A stretch of DNA of 64,000 nt from Heterodera schachtii (lineage: Eukaryota; Nematoda; Chromadorea; Rhabditida; Heteroderidae). The position numbers were made by a program, and so were the translations under genes. This document shows, piece after piece, positions 46,201 to 56,441 of this stretch (its first letter is position 1; each line of letters starts with the position of its first letter). Location: NCBI GenBank assembly GCA_023374025.1, contig SIJG01000004.1, positions 927,226 to 991,225 on the forward strand, in the 5' to 3' direction. The notes below the pieces were generated by a model. That model searched no databases, had not been told where the DNA came from, and saw nothing but the letters and a program-made list of their open reading frames with translations.

Positions 46201-48480
46201 AGTTTTAACGATTTTGAGGACCCATAACATGCGTCCGTTCGACTTCATTCCCTGATTTATAGACTTAGCTCGTTAAGAGCTTTCGAATGATACCAAATTT
46301 GTCAGGATTCGATCGTTTAAAAAAAAGTTATAGTGCAAGATCCCAATTTTTCGAGTTTTGAACCGGTTCAAAAACCGGTTTAAACTTGTCGGATCGTCTT
46401 CATCCTCTGATTTTTAGACTTAGCTCATCAAGAGCTTTCGAATGGTACTAAATTTGTCAAGTTTCGATCGTTTTAAAAATCCCCCGGATAAGTCAGGAGA
46501 TTCAATTGCCTAATTACGCCAATTTCTGTTTTGCCCTAGGCCATTTCCACGACCAGCTGGACATGAACAGTCTGTTCGGCACCAACAACATCGCGGGCGT
46601 TGCCGCGAGTCCCTTCGGCGTCTACGGCACTTCTACCGGCGCTTCCCTCCATGGCGCCGCCATCGCGTCCACCGCCGACGGCTCTTTGCCCGTGCCGTTG
46701 TCCGCCGCCGGCATCGCTTCCCACCGGCGACAGCGCTCATCCGGCGGCAATTCGCTGAAGTGTCTGTACTGCCCGAAGAAGATTGTAGGCGGCCAAGCGG
46801 AACTGCAAGCGCATTTGGAGGACTGCCGAATGGTCCGAATGCACGAGTGCACGCAATGCGGAAAGCGGTTCAAAGCGCGCGGCGGACTCCAACAGCACAG
46901 CAGTACGTGCAGCGGCGGAATGCACCCACGTTTAGCACTCAATTAGCCAAGACATTTATAAATTACTCAAAATTGGGCACTTAGTCAAATGTTGGCCATT
47001 CCTAAGTGATCAGAGATTGATAACATTGCCTAATGGGAACAGATCAATTACAAATTGATCAGCTTTTTCATTTGTGCTCCTCGGCTCCTAGTCACATTTG
47101 GGTGGAGGGAAAAAGGCTCTTAGTTATTTTTTTATTCAAATTTTAAGATTTTTTTAAATTTGCTTTATTTTTCAATTTTCGGCGAGTTCATTTTTGGGTG
47201 TTGCTTAATCGCTTTGCACATTTTTCAACCGCAAAAGTCGTATTCTCTGCTTCTCTCCCTTTAGAAATTCACATCAATGATCGCCCTTACCATTGTCGCT
47301 ATTGCCCCAAACGATTTACGCAAAAGGTCAAAAAACGCAATCCGTCCCATTTCATTATGTAATTGTTCTTGCAGAGCCATTTGGACCAGCACGAGCGAAT
47401 TCACACCGGCCTTAAGCCGTTCACGTGCCAATATTGTGGGCGTCAATTTGTGAGTGCCATTTGACACGCATTCCTTCAGCCAATTAATCGCTTTATCCCA
47501 CCCAAATCCCTTTAAAATGCCATTTTTAGCGGCAACGGTCTCAGCAATTGGGGCACGAGGCAACGCATATGAACAGGGAAAGGCATTCCATGGGCGGCAT
47601 GACGATGAGTGCCGCCGTTTTGGGCGGCTTAGTGGGCGCGGCCGGCGGATACGGCGACGCGGCGCTGTGCGGAAGGGAGCGGACGACGCATTTGGCACTG
47701 AAACAACCGCAGCAGCAACAGCAGGAGATGGCACAAGCGGCCGCTGCACAACTAACGGCGGACGAACAGCGGCGGCAGCAACAACAGCAACAGGTCGAAG
47801 CGCAAAGGAAACGGAAAGCGGGGGACGGCAAAAGCAGCCAAGGCGTAGCCATGGGGGGGGGGGGGGAGCTGGGGGCTAAGGGGGCTTTTTTAATCAATCA
47901 AATTTATAAATCGAAATTGGCATTTAAAAAACTTAATGATAATTCATTCTCATAAAAAATTGCAATGCAATGGTTCTTTTTTAAACATTACTAACAATAG
48001 GACTGATAAATGAGTGATCGGTTGGCATTTGCCTGCCTTTTGACTGTTCGTCCGTTTCAGTCCTCTTCGCCCACCCGACCGTTGGGTTTGGGAAGGCCAA
48101 CCGCCGCCGGAGGGGTAGCCGGCAACGGCACGCGCCATTTTCACCGACCGCAACAGCAGCAAATGCATCAGCAGCAGACGAACATGGACCAGTGCTGTGC
48201 CGGGGATAACACTTCGCCAATGGCACACGCGCAGCAGCAACACCAAATGAACCAAATGAACTCCTTCAACGGATTGCTGAGGGCAGTTCAGTCCAACGAC
48301 AGGTGGGTGTAGCAATTAGCAGCAAAGCTATTTTTGGCCTTTTGCAGTGCCGCGGTCGACGGACTGCTCGGCCTCCGCGGGTCCATGGCAATGAAACAAC
48401 AGCAGCAGCAGCACGTCCATTCCGGGATGGAGCTGAACGAACAGCTCCAACTTGTCAGTGCACAGCTGATGAACCGATGA
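40256..48480 (+). CDS. PolyQ C2H2 zinc-finger transcription factor
   Basis: Exons chained with consistent phase: 40256-40531 (ATG, Gln-rich, ends QQHQQ), 44686-45015, 45097-about 45186, 45451-45549, 46540-46889, 47265-47326, 47375-47449, 47530-about 47850, 48060-48302 and 48348-48480 (TGA). A first atypical finger is CLYCPKKIVGGQAELQAHLE, then DC. Three tandem fingers follow: CTQCGKRFKARGGLQQHSKI then H; CRYCPKRFTQKSHLDQHERI then H; CQYCGRQFRQRSQQLGHEAT then H. The linkers NDRPY and TGLKPF are of the usual TGEKP type. Each finger is interrupted by an intron, and joining them restores every zinc ligand. Long Gln, Ala and His runs flank the fingers, as in activation or repression domains. It is a DNA-binding nuclear regulator by family; the specific ortholog is not recognised. 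Intron 1 is 4.2 kb; one intron (45016-45096) begins with GC. Confidence 0.87.
41515..43625. repeat. Cluster of G and C homopolymers inside a 4.2-kb first intron
   Basis: More than a dozen runs of 9 to 19 identical G or C bases occur within 2.1 kb, for example G near 41519, 42300, 42411, 42971 and 43199, and C near 41886, 42029, 42475, 42518, 43280 and 43449. Between 42960 and 43225 the plus strand is nearly all purine, including a (GA)n run at about 43139-43162; 43250-43620 is nearly all pyrimidine. The region has no conserved frame: proline- and glycine-rich open frames here are artefacts. It could fold into G-quadruplex or triplex structures. Confidence 0.8.
45676..46497. mobile_element. 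Composite palindromic element with central GC-rich hairpin, core family copy 4
   Basis: The left arm (45676-45845) starts CCTGACTTATCCGGGGGATT and includes AGTATCATTCGAAAGCTCTT and AGTTTAAACCGGTTTTTGAA. The right end (46350-46497) is its reverse complement, ending ATCCCCCGGATAAGTCAGGA. A second right-type arm (46205-46345) repeats TTTATAGACTTAGCTCGTTA, then AGAGCTTTCGAATGATACCA, so the right side carries two tandem arms. Between them lies a GC-rich hairpin (45947-46098). It lies in a zinc-finger gene intron and has no coding frame. Confidence 0.85.
45947..46098. repeat. GC-rich hairpin of about 150 bases
   Basis: Nested complementary segments: GTGGGGCGAGAC (45951) with GTCTCGCCCCAC (about 46082), GGAGGAAG (about 45970) with CTTCTTCC (about 46064), AGGCGGTTGACT (about 45996) with AGTCAACCGCCT (about 46036), and GCGGGGGCCC with GGGCCCCCGC around a 3-base GAA loop at about 46018-46020. 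Its base composition is far from the AT-rich flanks. It could be the core of the transposon or a structured transcript. Confidence 0.8.
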
Positions 48481-49217
48481 TGGACCACAAACACTTTTTG
48501 GCACTTTGAGCATAATTAAGTCCAAATGATTGTCGGCCAATTGACCATTTTGACCAGTATTTTGTCTTCATAAATCGCGTCAATTCCGCATTTCCTAATC
48601 ATTTTTCTCATTAGACACAATCTGTGGTTACAAATGGACAACAAAAACCGGGCATTTATTTAGTTTTCTTTCACCACTTTTATCATTCATTCATTTCTCT
48701 GCTCTTTCTTTCCCTCTCCATTTTTGTGTAAACTTTCGCTCCATTAATTAATTAATTACGCTACAAATTCACCCGAAAATGTTTCTCACACTTCTTTGAT
48801 TTACAATACATATGCCATTTCACACACTTTTGAATCAATGAATGAGTTGAATGAGCGTGATTTTGTCCAAGTGATTTTTGATTCCGATCGGCAAAGCCAA
48901 AAAAATGTCAATTTTAATCGTACAAAATAATTTTTTTTTTCAATTTTTGCATCTAAATTAATTAAAGGTCAACTAACAAATAAGTGAATAGAAAACATAC
49001 ATAAAAGATCGGTTCCCCCGGTCTCTTGTTGTTTTGGTAAAAGTGTCAAGAACATAGTCGGTAATTAGGAATTTAATTACTTTAAAATTGCAATTAGTCA
49101 GCCAAACAGCGCCTGCTTTTCTTATCGTGCCGGCTTTTCATTGGTTTTCCTCGTGTATTTGTTCAATCGCAATTTCCAATTTCAGCCATAGAAGGGCATA
49201 AAAAAGCGCTTAAATTA
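48481..49217. other. AT-rich intergenic region between converging genes
   Basis: No coding signal. The 3' ends of the zinc-finger gene (plus) and the small minus-strand gene face each other here. A/T-rich with several AATTAATTAATT runs. Confidence 0.5.
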
Positions 49218-49805
49218 TTAAATATTATAAAATTTCATTTTAATTTTTTTAATGCCGACCAACCGTATTTGTGCCGGCTTTGGTTGTTCTGCAACTTTTT
49301 TAATTTCATTGGCCCTATTTTTCTGAAAATTAAAATTTAAAAAAAAAAAAACTATTAACACCACTGACCAACTGTTGTCTGATTTGGGCATTTTTTAAAT
49401 TAATGAATTCCACTCGAGCAGATAATTCGTCAGGAGAAGGCAAATCATCGTCAAATTCACAGGGCGAATAACACTGAAAACAAAAAAAATTATTTGAGGA
49501 TAAAGCCAAAAAATAATTTATAATATAAACGGATAAATGGGACGATTCATTTGACTAATTGGGCAGGAAAGGAATGAGTCATGCATACCGTAATCGCTAT
49601 TAAACAATTCGATTTTTAAAATGGTACTTTTTTCAGTGGTACTGAGAGATGAAGCCGTGGCAGTTTAACCCTACGCAAATACGGCGAGGGATGGTGGAAA
49701 AGCAGCTGTTGAGGCACGCGTTGCGCAACGGATTGGTGATTGGGCTTACAATTAGCACTAACATCTGGTGAATTATTTGATACTGAAAAATGAAAATTGA
49801 TCAAA
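49218..49805 (-). CDS. Unrecognised small gene, 3' exons
   Basis: Three exons read right to left. The first (about 49800-49665) gives SVSNNSPDVSANCKPNHQSV, then AQRVPQQLLFHHPSPYLRR. The second (about 49472-49371) gives CYSPCEFDDDLPSPDELSAR, then VEFINLKNAQIRQQL. The third (about 49322-49218) gives KNRANEIKKVAEQPKPAQIR, then LVGIKKIKMKFYNI and a stop. Acceptors are clean TTTTCAG in two cases, and the exon 2-3 phase is kept. The product is hydrophilic with no signal or membrane helix. No family is recognised. The true start may lie further right, possibly in the GC-rich open segment at 49985-50260. Confidence 0.5.
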
Positions 49806-49984
49806 ATAAATAATATAATAATTTTATTTGTTTTTTAATTTTAATTCACCACGGCATTCGTGGCCAATGCCATTTTTCTTCTCGGCCATAGCAATAAATT
49901 TGAGGTTAATTAGTCGTTGTTTTTTTGGCCTACAATTTTAGTTTTAAATAAATAAATTCAAAAATATAAAACGCTTTTATCAAC

Positions 49985-50260
49985 AAATTATTTCAAATGA
50001 AGACAAAAAATATTTTTGGAACAGCGAATGGCACAGATGGAACTGGTCGAGGGGTGAGGCGAGAAAACACTGCTGCCTTTTTTGGGCCAAACTCTGTGCC
50101 GCCCCTCCGGCGATGTGTGCCCTTTGCCTCCGTAATTCCCCCAAGGGAATGATGGCCCATCTTTCCGGGACGGCATTTGACGGCGTTGGCACAGATTTGT
50201 GCTTGACAGAATTGCATTTTTAAAGAGACAAAAAAAGAAAGAAAGGGGCGACGGAGGGGC
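49985..50260 (-). CDS. Possible coding exon, frame undecided
   Basis: This GC-richer block is open in all three minus frames, for example QMPSRKDGPSFPWGNYGGKG in one and VPERWAIIPLGELRRQRAHI in another. Composition suggests coding, and the position upstream of the small minus gene suggests a 5' exon, but no motif or splice pair settles the frame. Confidence 0.25.
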
Positions 50261-50763
50261 AAAAAAGGACAACAAAATTTGCCGTTTTCATTGACATGGA
50301 AAAGAATTCTTTCGTTGTGGAATTATGGAAGAAAAATAAATACTAAAATTGAGGAAACGGAAAATTAGAAAAACAAAGCGACAAAATAATTTAAAATTCG
50401 AAAAGTAAAAATTAATTGTTGAAATATAAATAATATTTACTATTTACATAAACTCCATGAATATTTTTGCTGGGTTCTTACGCAGAAATTAAATTTTTCA
50501 TTTTTGTTACTTTTAATTACATTTTATTCGCATAATAAGTAAATTAAAAAAGACAATTATGACCAATAATGATAAAATGTGTAAGCTCATTCTCAACCCA
50601 TTTTTTGTTGTCGCACCCAATCAAAAAGGATGGAAACAGACGAATAAAAATTAAATAAAATTAAAAAAATAAATAATAAAACAATTAAGGCAACATCCAA
50701 TGGGAACTGCCCGCGCCTCCCTGGTCCTAAAAGGATTAATTACTATTAAAAAGTGGGTGTTTT

Positions 50764-53700
50764 TCATGCCCCCGTCGGATTGACCTGCGGAAAAGTGGTC
50801 AAATCACGCGAAAAGGCGGCACCGACAGATGCCAAAGGCTTTTGTTGCTTCGATTCGGTCAAAGGATTGTTGGCAATTTGTTGATGGAGGGAAAATTCGC
50901 AATTGTTAAGGACACTTTTCAAAAATAAACAATTAAAAACGGATAAATAAATTAATTAATTGGAGAAAAACGCACCCCAACAAACATTGCCAAGCGCTTA
51001 ACATTCCCCGATTCCCAAAGCAATGGGACATCTGAAAAGGGAACAGCTCGGACTCGATTTGGCATTTGGCAATGCCAAAATTGGCCACTGACCCTGGCAA
51101 AGCGTTTGAATCGGTTCATTAAGTCCGTCTCGGCCCCAATGGCATCGTTTGTCTGCTGCTGCCTTTGCTGGACCACCATTTGTGCCGGAGTGACTGAGGC
51201 CAACTCGCCCGTCTCCTGCTCAATGGCCCTCTCCAAAAAATCGATGGCATCGCGCAGAATTTTGCTAATTGTTTTAAAAATATTGTATATATTTAATAAT
51301 TTGTTGATGTGTCTGTCCACCTCGCATTCTGAAAAGAGTCCATAAGATGCTTGCAATTTTGTTTTTCCATCGAATCGACGCCCGCCCTTCGGCACATTTC
51401 CATGGCCAATTCCCTGAGGGTAAATTGGAACTAATTAGCCAATTGCCTTTTTAATTGATGCGAAATTATTTCCTCTTGGTTTTTACTTTTCAGGAAATCC
51501 ATGGCATTCGTCCTTTGCCAATTTGTCAAAGTCTTTGGCCAATTGAACCGATTCTCCTTAATTTATTTTACAATTTAATTATTTTATTTTCCATTTTAAT
51601 TTCCAAATTCATTTTCGTACGTTCACAAAGTGCGGTGAATGTTGTGATTGCGCCCGTCTTTCTTCTCCCCGTCTGCAAATCGACGCCGCAATTAAACTGT
51701 TGCAAATCCATGCGAAATCGCTTCCCGCCGTCTTTGTTTTTTGCTCTAAAATAAGATTTAAAATTGAATTAAAACAACAGTTTTCTTTGGCATTTTGACC
51801 GTCTGAGAATGCCACTCAAAAAGGAAGTGTTCAGACACTCCGGGGGACTGACGCGACGAACAATTTCAGCCAAAGTGATTGGGTATTTGCTGGTGTTGCC
51901 CAGAAGGGCGAGACGGGCGGGCGTCTTAAAAAGGTGGAAATTAAGAAAATAAATATTCATTTGGCTCCATAAATTTCAATCAAATTGACTAGGATTTTAA
52001 AAATAGCAAAAATTAGACGAATTTTAATTTTTCAATTTTTAAATATTTTTATTAATGCATTCCTAAATTTGCAACTCACCTCGCTGTATATGATCAGCTC
52101 CAAGTCGTGGTACTGTTGGACTCCGTCGATGGAAACGGAACGAATAAATGGGCGAAAGGGCACAAATTTTGAGTCTGAAATTCGTTGCTTTTATTCCATT
52201 GCTAATGAATTCGTTCGCTCGTTTCTGTTCTGAATTGGTCATCACCTTCTGATGCCGTCGCATTTGCCAACGATGTGCCGCCACTGAATGAAAATTCGTC
52301 CCCGCCGGCGCTGCTCAAATTGGCCGTCTCTTCCGTCGAAGTGCTCTCATTTTTGGAGTCTTCAAAATTACAACGGTTTAATTGGTTTCTTGCTAATTGG
52401 GTTTCGCTCTTTTCTCAAACCCCCTTTTCCCGATCTGTCCGTAAGTCCGACGCCGCTGTCATTGCTAAAAATATTTAATTTTAAATTTTTTAGCATTCCT
52501 CCAATGTTTGTTTCACTTGAGCGAATCGTCCCGCTTGTCAAAGGATGGCATTTCCGTGCCGAGCATCGTCGCGATGCCCTGTTGCGGTTGGTGCGGTGCC
52601 GTTAACGCATTGCCAAAGGGGTGGTGGCCAATGGCGCCACTGTTCGGCATTTGCTGCGCAAATTGGGAAACGGCGCAATGCGACGGATTGGCATGGCCAA
52701 ATGAAAACTAAAAAAAAAATTAAGAAAGAAATTCCGACGCTTTTCCATGCAATGACCGACCATTTGCTGCTGTGCCATCATTTGAATGTTCTGTGCTTCC
52801 ACCGGTTTCGCCTGCATAATACCATAATTTGGCTGCTGCTGTTGCTGAAATTGCCCTCCGGCGTTGAACATTTGCGGGCCTTTCAAAGGGAATAATTACG
52901 GTAAAGGAAAGCAAATGCATGAAAAGTTGGACTCCAATAAAAATTCTGAAGATTGCGCAGAATGTTGGTCGATTGCTCCGCATTGCCCATCACTTTTGCG
53001 TCGACACACAATGGTCTCATTTGGTATGGGTTCTGCTGTAATTAGCACTCAATTAGGCCCTTTCGGCCCCCCCCCCCCCCGCCTCCCGGATTCTCAATGT
53101 TTTTCTTTATCCCACCAAATCAATGCGCAACTGATGATGTTGCGGTGGTAGAACGTGTGCCATGTTTTGCGCTTGGTATTGCGGCTGTGCCGTAGTTGGA
53201 ATAAGTGCAGCCGATAAGGACGAAGTGCCGGCCAACGATTGAACCGAACGATACGCAGCCGGCATTTGCACTGATTGTGAGTTTGGCCCGCCACTGACTG
53301 TTGTCCTTTGCTGCTGCTGTCGGTTGAGCTCAACATCGGAATAGCTGCTGTTCGAATTGCTTAAATTCCATTGTTTTTACTTAGCTCGCTTAAGTTTTTT
53401 TTTTATCCTTTTTGCCCCCACTCCTTTTTTTCTCCCACTCTCTCCTCTTCCTCCTCCCCCCGCTCCTCTTTCTCTCCTCTCACTCCTTTTCCTCCTTCCC
53501 CCATTCTTCTTCCTCTCCCATTCCTTTTTCTCTCCCACTCACTCCTCTTTCTCTCCCACTCACTCCTCTTCCTCCTCCCCTCACTCCTCTTTCTCTCCCA
53601 CTAACTTCTTTTCCTCCTCCCCTCACTCCTTTTTCTCTCCCACTAACTTCTCTTCCTCCTCCCCCATTCCTTTTTCCCTCTCACTCACTCTTCTTCCTCC

Positions 53701-54005
53701 TCTTCCGCCACACTTTCCTCGGCCCCCTCCTCCTCCCCCTCTTCCTCCTCCTTACTACTTTCTTTTCCATTGTTCTCATTTTCCTTTGCCTCCATTGGAT
53801 GAAACCGTTTTGAAACTGATTTGGTGTCAATATTTTCCTGCAATTAAATTAAATTTTAAAATTTAAAATGGTTAATTAATTTCTCTTTGATCCCACCGAA
53901 TTTCCCCCCTCTTCGCAATGGCGCCGCTTTGTTCCGCCGACAGTTCGTTGCTGTTTTTGCTGCTGCTGTTGTTGTTGAACTGTTAGTCCAAGTTGGTGCT
54001 GAAGA
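50764..54005 (-). CDS. AP-2 family transcription factor
   Basis: The DNA-binding and dimerisation core is clear. About 51925-51797 reads [20 protein letters not shown], then [20 protein letters not shown]. About 51750-51627 reads [20 protein letters not shown], then [20 protein letters not shown]. About 51563-51494 reads [20 protein letters not shown]. These match AP-2 (STSKY, [45 protein letters not shown]) in order. Downstream exons at about 51415-51318, 51268-51098, 51030-50975 and 50880-50764 complete the helix-span-helix and C-terminus (stop 50764-50766). Upstream exons are Gln- and Ser-rich activation-type sequence (about 53370-53150, 52880-52770, 52705-52500, 52470-52245), with [18 protein letters not shown] at about 52170-52080. 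An acidic exon at about 53840-53700 and a Gln-rich one at about 53995-53885 probably form the N-terminus. Binds GC-rich palindromes as a dimer. The core is strong; the first exons are tentative. Confidence 0.9.
53405..53690. repeat. Polypyrimidine minisatellite in the AP-2 gene
   Basis: Repeats of CTCCTCTTTCTCTCCCACT, CTTCCTCCTCCCCTCACTCC and close variants, with a unit of about 30-55 bases, run for nearly 290 bases. On the gene's own (minus) strand this is an all-purine GGAGGAGAGAAAGA tract lying in a likely intron next to the acidic exon. Open frames through it on the plus strand are composition artefacts. Confidence 0.75.
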
Positions 54006-54433
54006 TGAGGAAACATTTGAATGGAATAAGCAGAAAAAAGCAATTGCTAAATTAATTTTTAAAAAGTGTTAATTTTATTATTAACAATTTGCGTGCATTT
54101 TTAATCCTCCTAACTAAAAATTAAACATTTAATGGATAAAATGAACAAATCAAAGGGGAATGAGTGACTGCTGAGAAATGTTAAGTAGTGACATGAAAGT
54201 GTGATTGGCTGACCGAATGGTTGAGAATAAATTTGAAAGGGAGAAAAGTGCCGAACTGACAAATGAGAGGGACAAATTGATGGAAAATGGGAAAGGGAGG
54301 GGACAAACAAACAAACAAAAGGACCGAATGAAAGTGCGTAATGCCATCATTCTGATCGGCACAGTTTCGTTAGGTGCTCAACAGAAATTAAGTGCCAAAA
54401 CTGGTCGAACGAGCGACTCGATGAATTGATCAC

Positions 54434-54700
54434 GTCACTAGGGATGTAAGTTGTGTGGGCTAAAAATGCCAAATATGGACTTCAAATATACACTAAAAAC
54501 TTCACCAAATCATACGCATAAATGTTCATTTTCAGCTTTGCAAAAAAAATATGTAAGCTCTAATCGGCACTTTCTCGTCCTTTATTCGACTCGATGTTAG
54601 AGAATTAACGGGGGAAGGCATTCATTTGTTTTAATTTGACAATTTGACAAATATTCTATCATTCGAAAGTTGTTCATGCAAAAAACTAATTGTTGCTACT
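54434..54700. repeat. Degenerate repeat with AGGGAT start and a core-family word
   Basis: It begins CTAGGGATGTAAGTTGTGTG, like the AGGGAT-type elements, and contains CTATCATTCGAAAGTTG at about 54656, like the palindromic family. No matching right terminus was found, so it is truncated or two adjacent relics. Confidence 0.4.
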
Positions 54701-55287
54701 AATTTCACCAAAAAAAAAAAAGTTACAATGAGCAACAAGGCCTCGAAAAAAGCTTATTTTTTATAATAATTTTTTTAACATTTAATTTACTATAATTTGA
54801 AAATTTAGTTCCTATCCCCTTCCTGTACCCCCCCCCCCCCCATGACCGTTCGTTCCTCCTGCTACTCATCTTAATTGATAATTTTTTGTTATTATTAAAC
54901 AATTAATCTTTTCCAATTAATTTGTTTGTGTTTTCGTTTTTACCAATGGCAAAGTCAAAAGTTGGATTATTTAAACGTTTTAACCGGATTCTGTTAATGT
55001 TCAGAAGTTTCTTATTTATGTAGGAAATGAAGAGGAAATTGCCCTATTATTTAATTGGTTGTAAATATATTTCACATTGTAAATCCCTCCGATGTGACCA
55101 AATCAAAAAGATAAACAAAAGAAAAGAAGAAATAAATGAATGTGAACTCTTCTGTGTATTTTAATTAAATTCAAATCATCACCAAATGTCCTCATTAATA
55201 TCATCATCATTTGTTAATACATAAATATAATTTTTTGATTGATTAAGTGCCATTAAAACGATTTGATTAATTGACAACGGAAAACGA

Positions 55288-55320
55288 ACAATTAATTAAT
55301 TAATTAATTAATTAATTGTT
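55288..55320. repeat. (ATTA)n microsatellite
   Basis: About eight consecutive ATTA units without interruption. Confidence 0.9.
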
Positions 55321-56441
55321 AAGTCAACGAACGAAAAAAGGGAAAATTTTTGAAAAAACTGAGGAGGAAAAGGGAAATGAAATGTGTGAGAATGGAGGGG
55401 GAAGAGAAAGAAAAATGAGGAAAAGGGACAGAAGGGGTCGGAGAGAATGGCACAAAAGAAATTCAAAAAGGGAAGGAACAAAAGGAGGAAGTCAGTGCCG
55501 GAGGGCAAATGGCAAAGGTAATTATATAATTTATTGTTTAAATTGGGGCACGGCGGGGCCACTGACCTCGCGTGAACTCTAAAAACCATAAACAAATTCA
55601 AATTCAAATTTATTGTTTATATCAACAAACCTTGCCAAAAGGTCAACCGCTGTTTAAAAAGGGAAATATATTTAATATTTCAATAAAATAAATTTATGTG
55701 GCATTTTCTATGGAATTAATTAGTCAGACAAAAACTGCCGTCGATTGAAATATTTGTGGCATTTTCATCAGGAGTGGGGAAAAACGGATATATTGTTTCA
55801 TTGTCGCACAGATAAACGATTCAAATGCTAAAAGCCGATCATTTAAAATTAACAATTCGAAGTGTTAATTTAATAAAAACAAACTTAAATTTATTAAGCG
55901 ACAGATTCTTCTTTGTGAATTTTACATTTTCATAGTTTCAAACCAACTGTTCGCAAACTGTGATTTATGGCTTAAGTCCCTTAATGGTTGCCGAATCAGA
56001 TAACCCAAAAATAGGGCATTTCGCAACATTTCGAGTTTTATTTGACCCATTAAAATTAATTAAGCCGTTTTCAAATTTCCGATTTTGACTTGTCAAAATT
56101 GCATTTCCCTTACAAAGTCAGTGCGTCAACAAATGTTCTTCTTTCTCTGTTCATCGTGAATCAAAATGCATTAAAAGTCCTTTTCGGGTTTTGTGTCCTC
56201 AAATTGTTGAGGGGGCGGGGGATTAAAATGAATGGATGATTAATTTGAATCATGGGTGAGACGCATTAAGGACAACCAACGAATGAAAGAAAGGTATTTA
56301 AAAAGGGACGGACGGAAAAGGGCGGTCAAATCAAAAGGAAACGAACTTCAAATTAACTTTTATTCCCAATACGAGGGCACTTGAATTGATTGAACAAAAT
56401 GAATTTTCGAAATTTAGCAAAAATTTATTAATCAATTAAAA

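Larger units (their letters stand above)
54060..56440. other. Intergenic region between AP-2 and APIP genes
   Basis: No supported gene. A sequence beginning CACTAGGGATGTAAGTTGTG at about 54434, with the core word CTATCATTCGAAAGTTG at about 54656, is probably another degenerate element. A C tract lies at about 54830 and an (ATTA)n microsatellite at about 55288-55320. A minus-strand frame at 55308-55607 has no motif. Confidence 0.45.

Noticed and set aside
47454..47897. Alternative open frames across the zinc-finger exon at 47530
   Set aside because: Only the frame continuing the third C2H2 finger after the splice site preserves the zinc ligands.
53357..53866. Proline/serine/phenylalanine-rich plus-strand frames
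   Set aside because: They are antisense to the purine-rich minisatellite of the AP-2 gene and have no conserved sequence.
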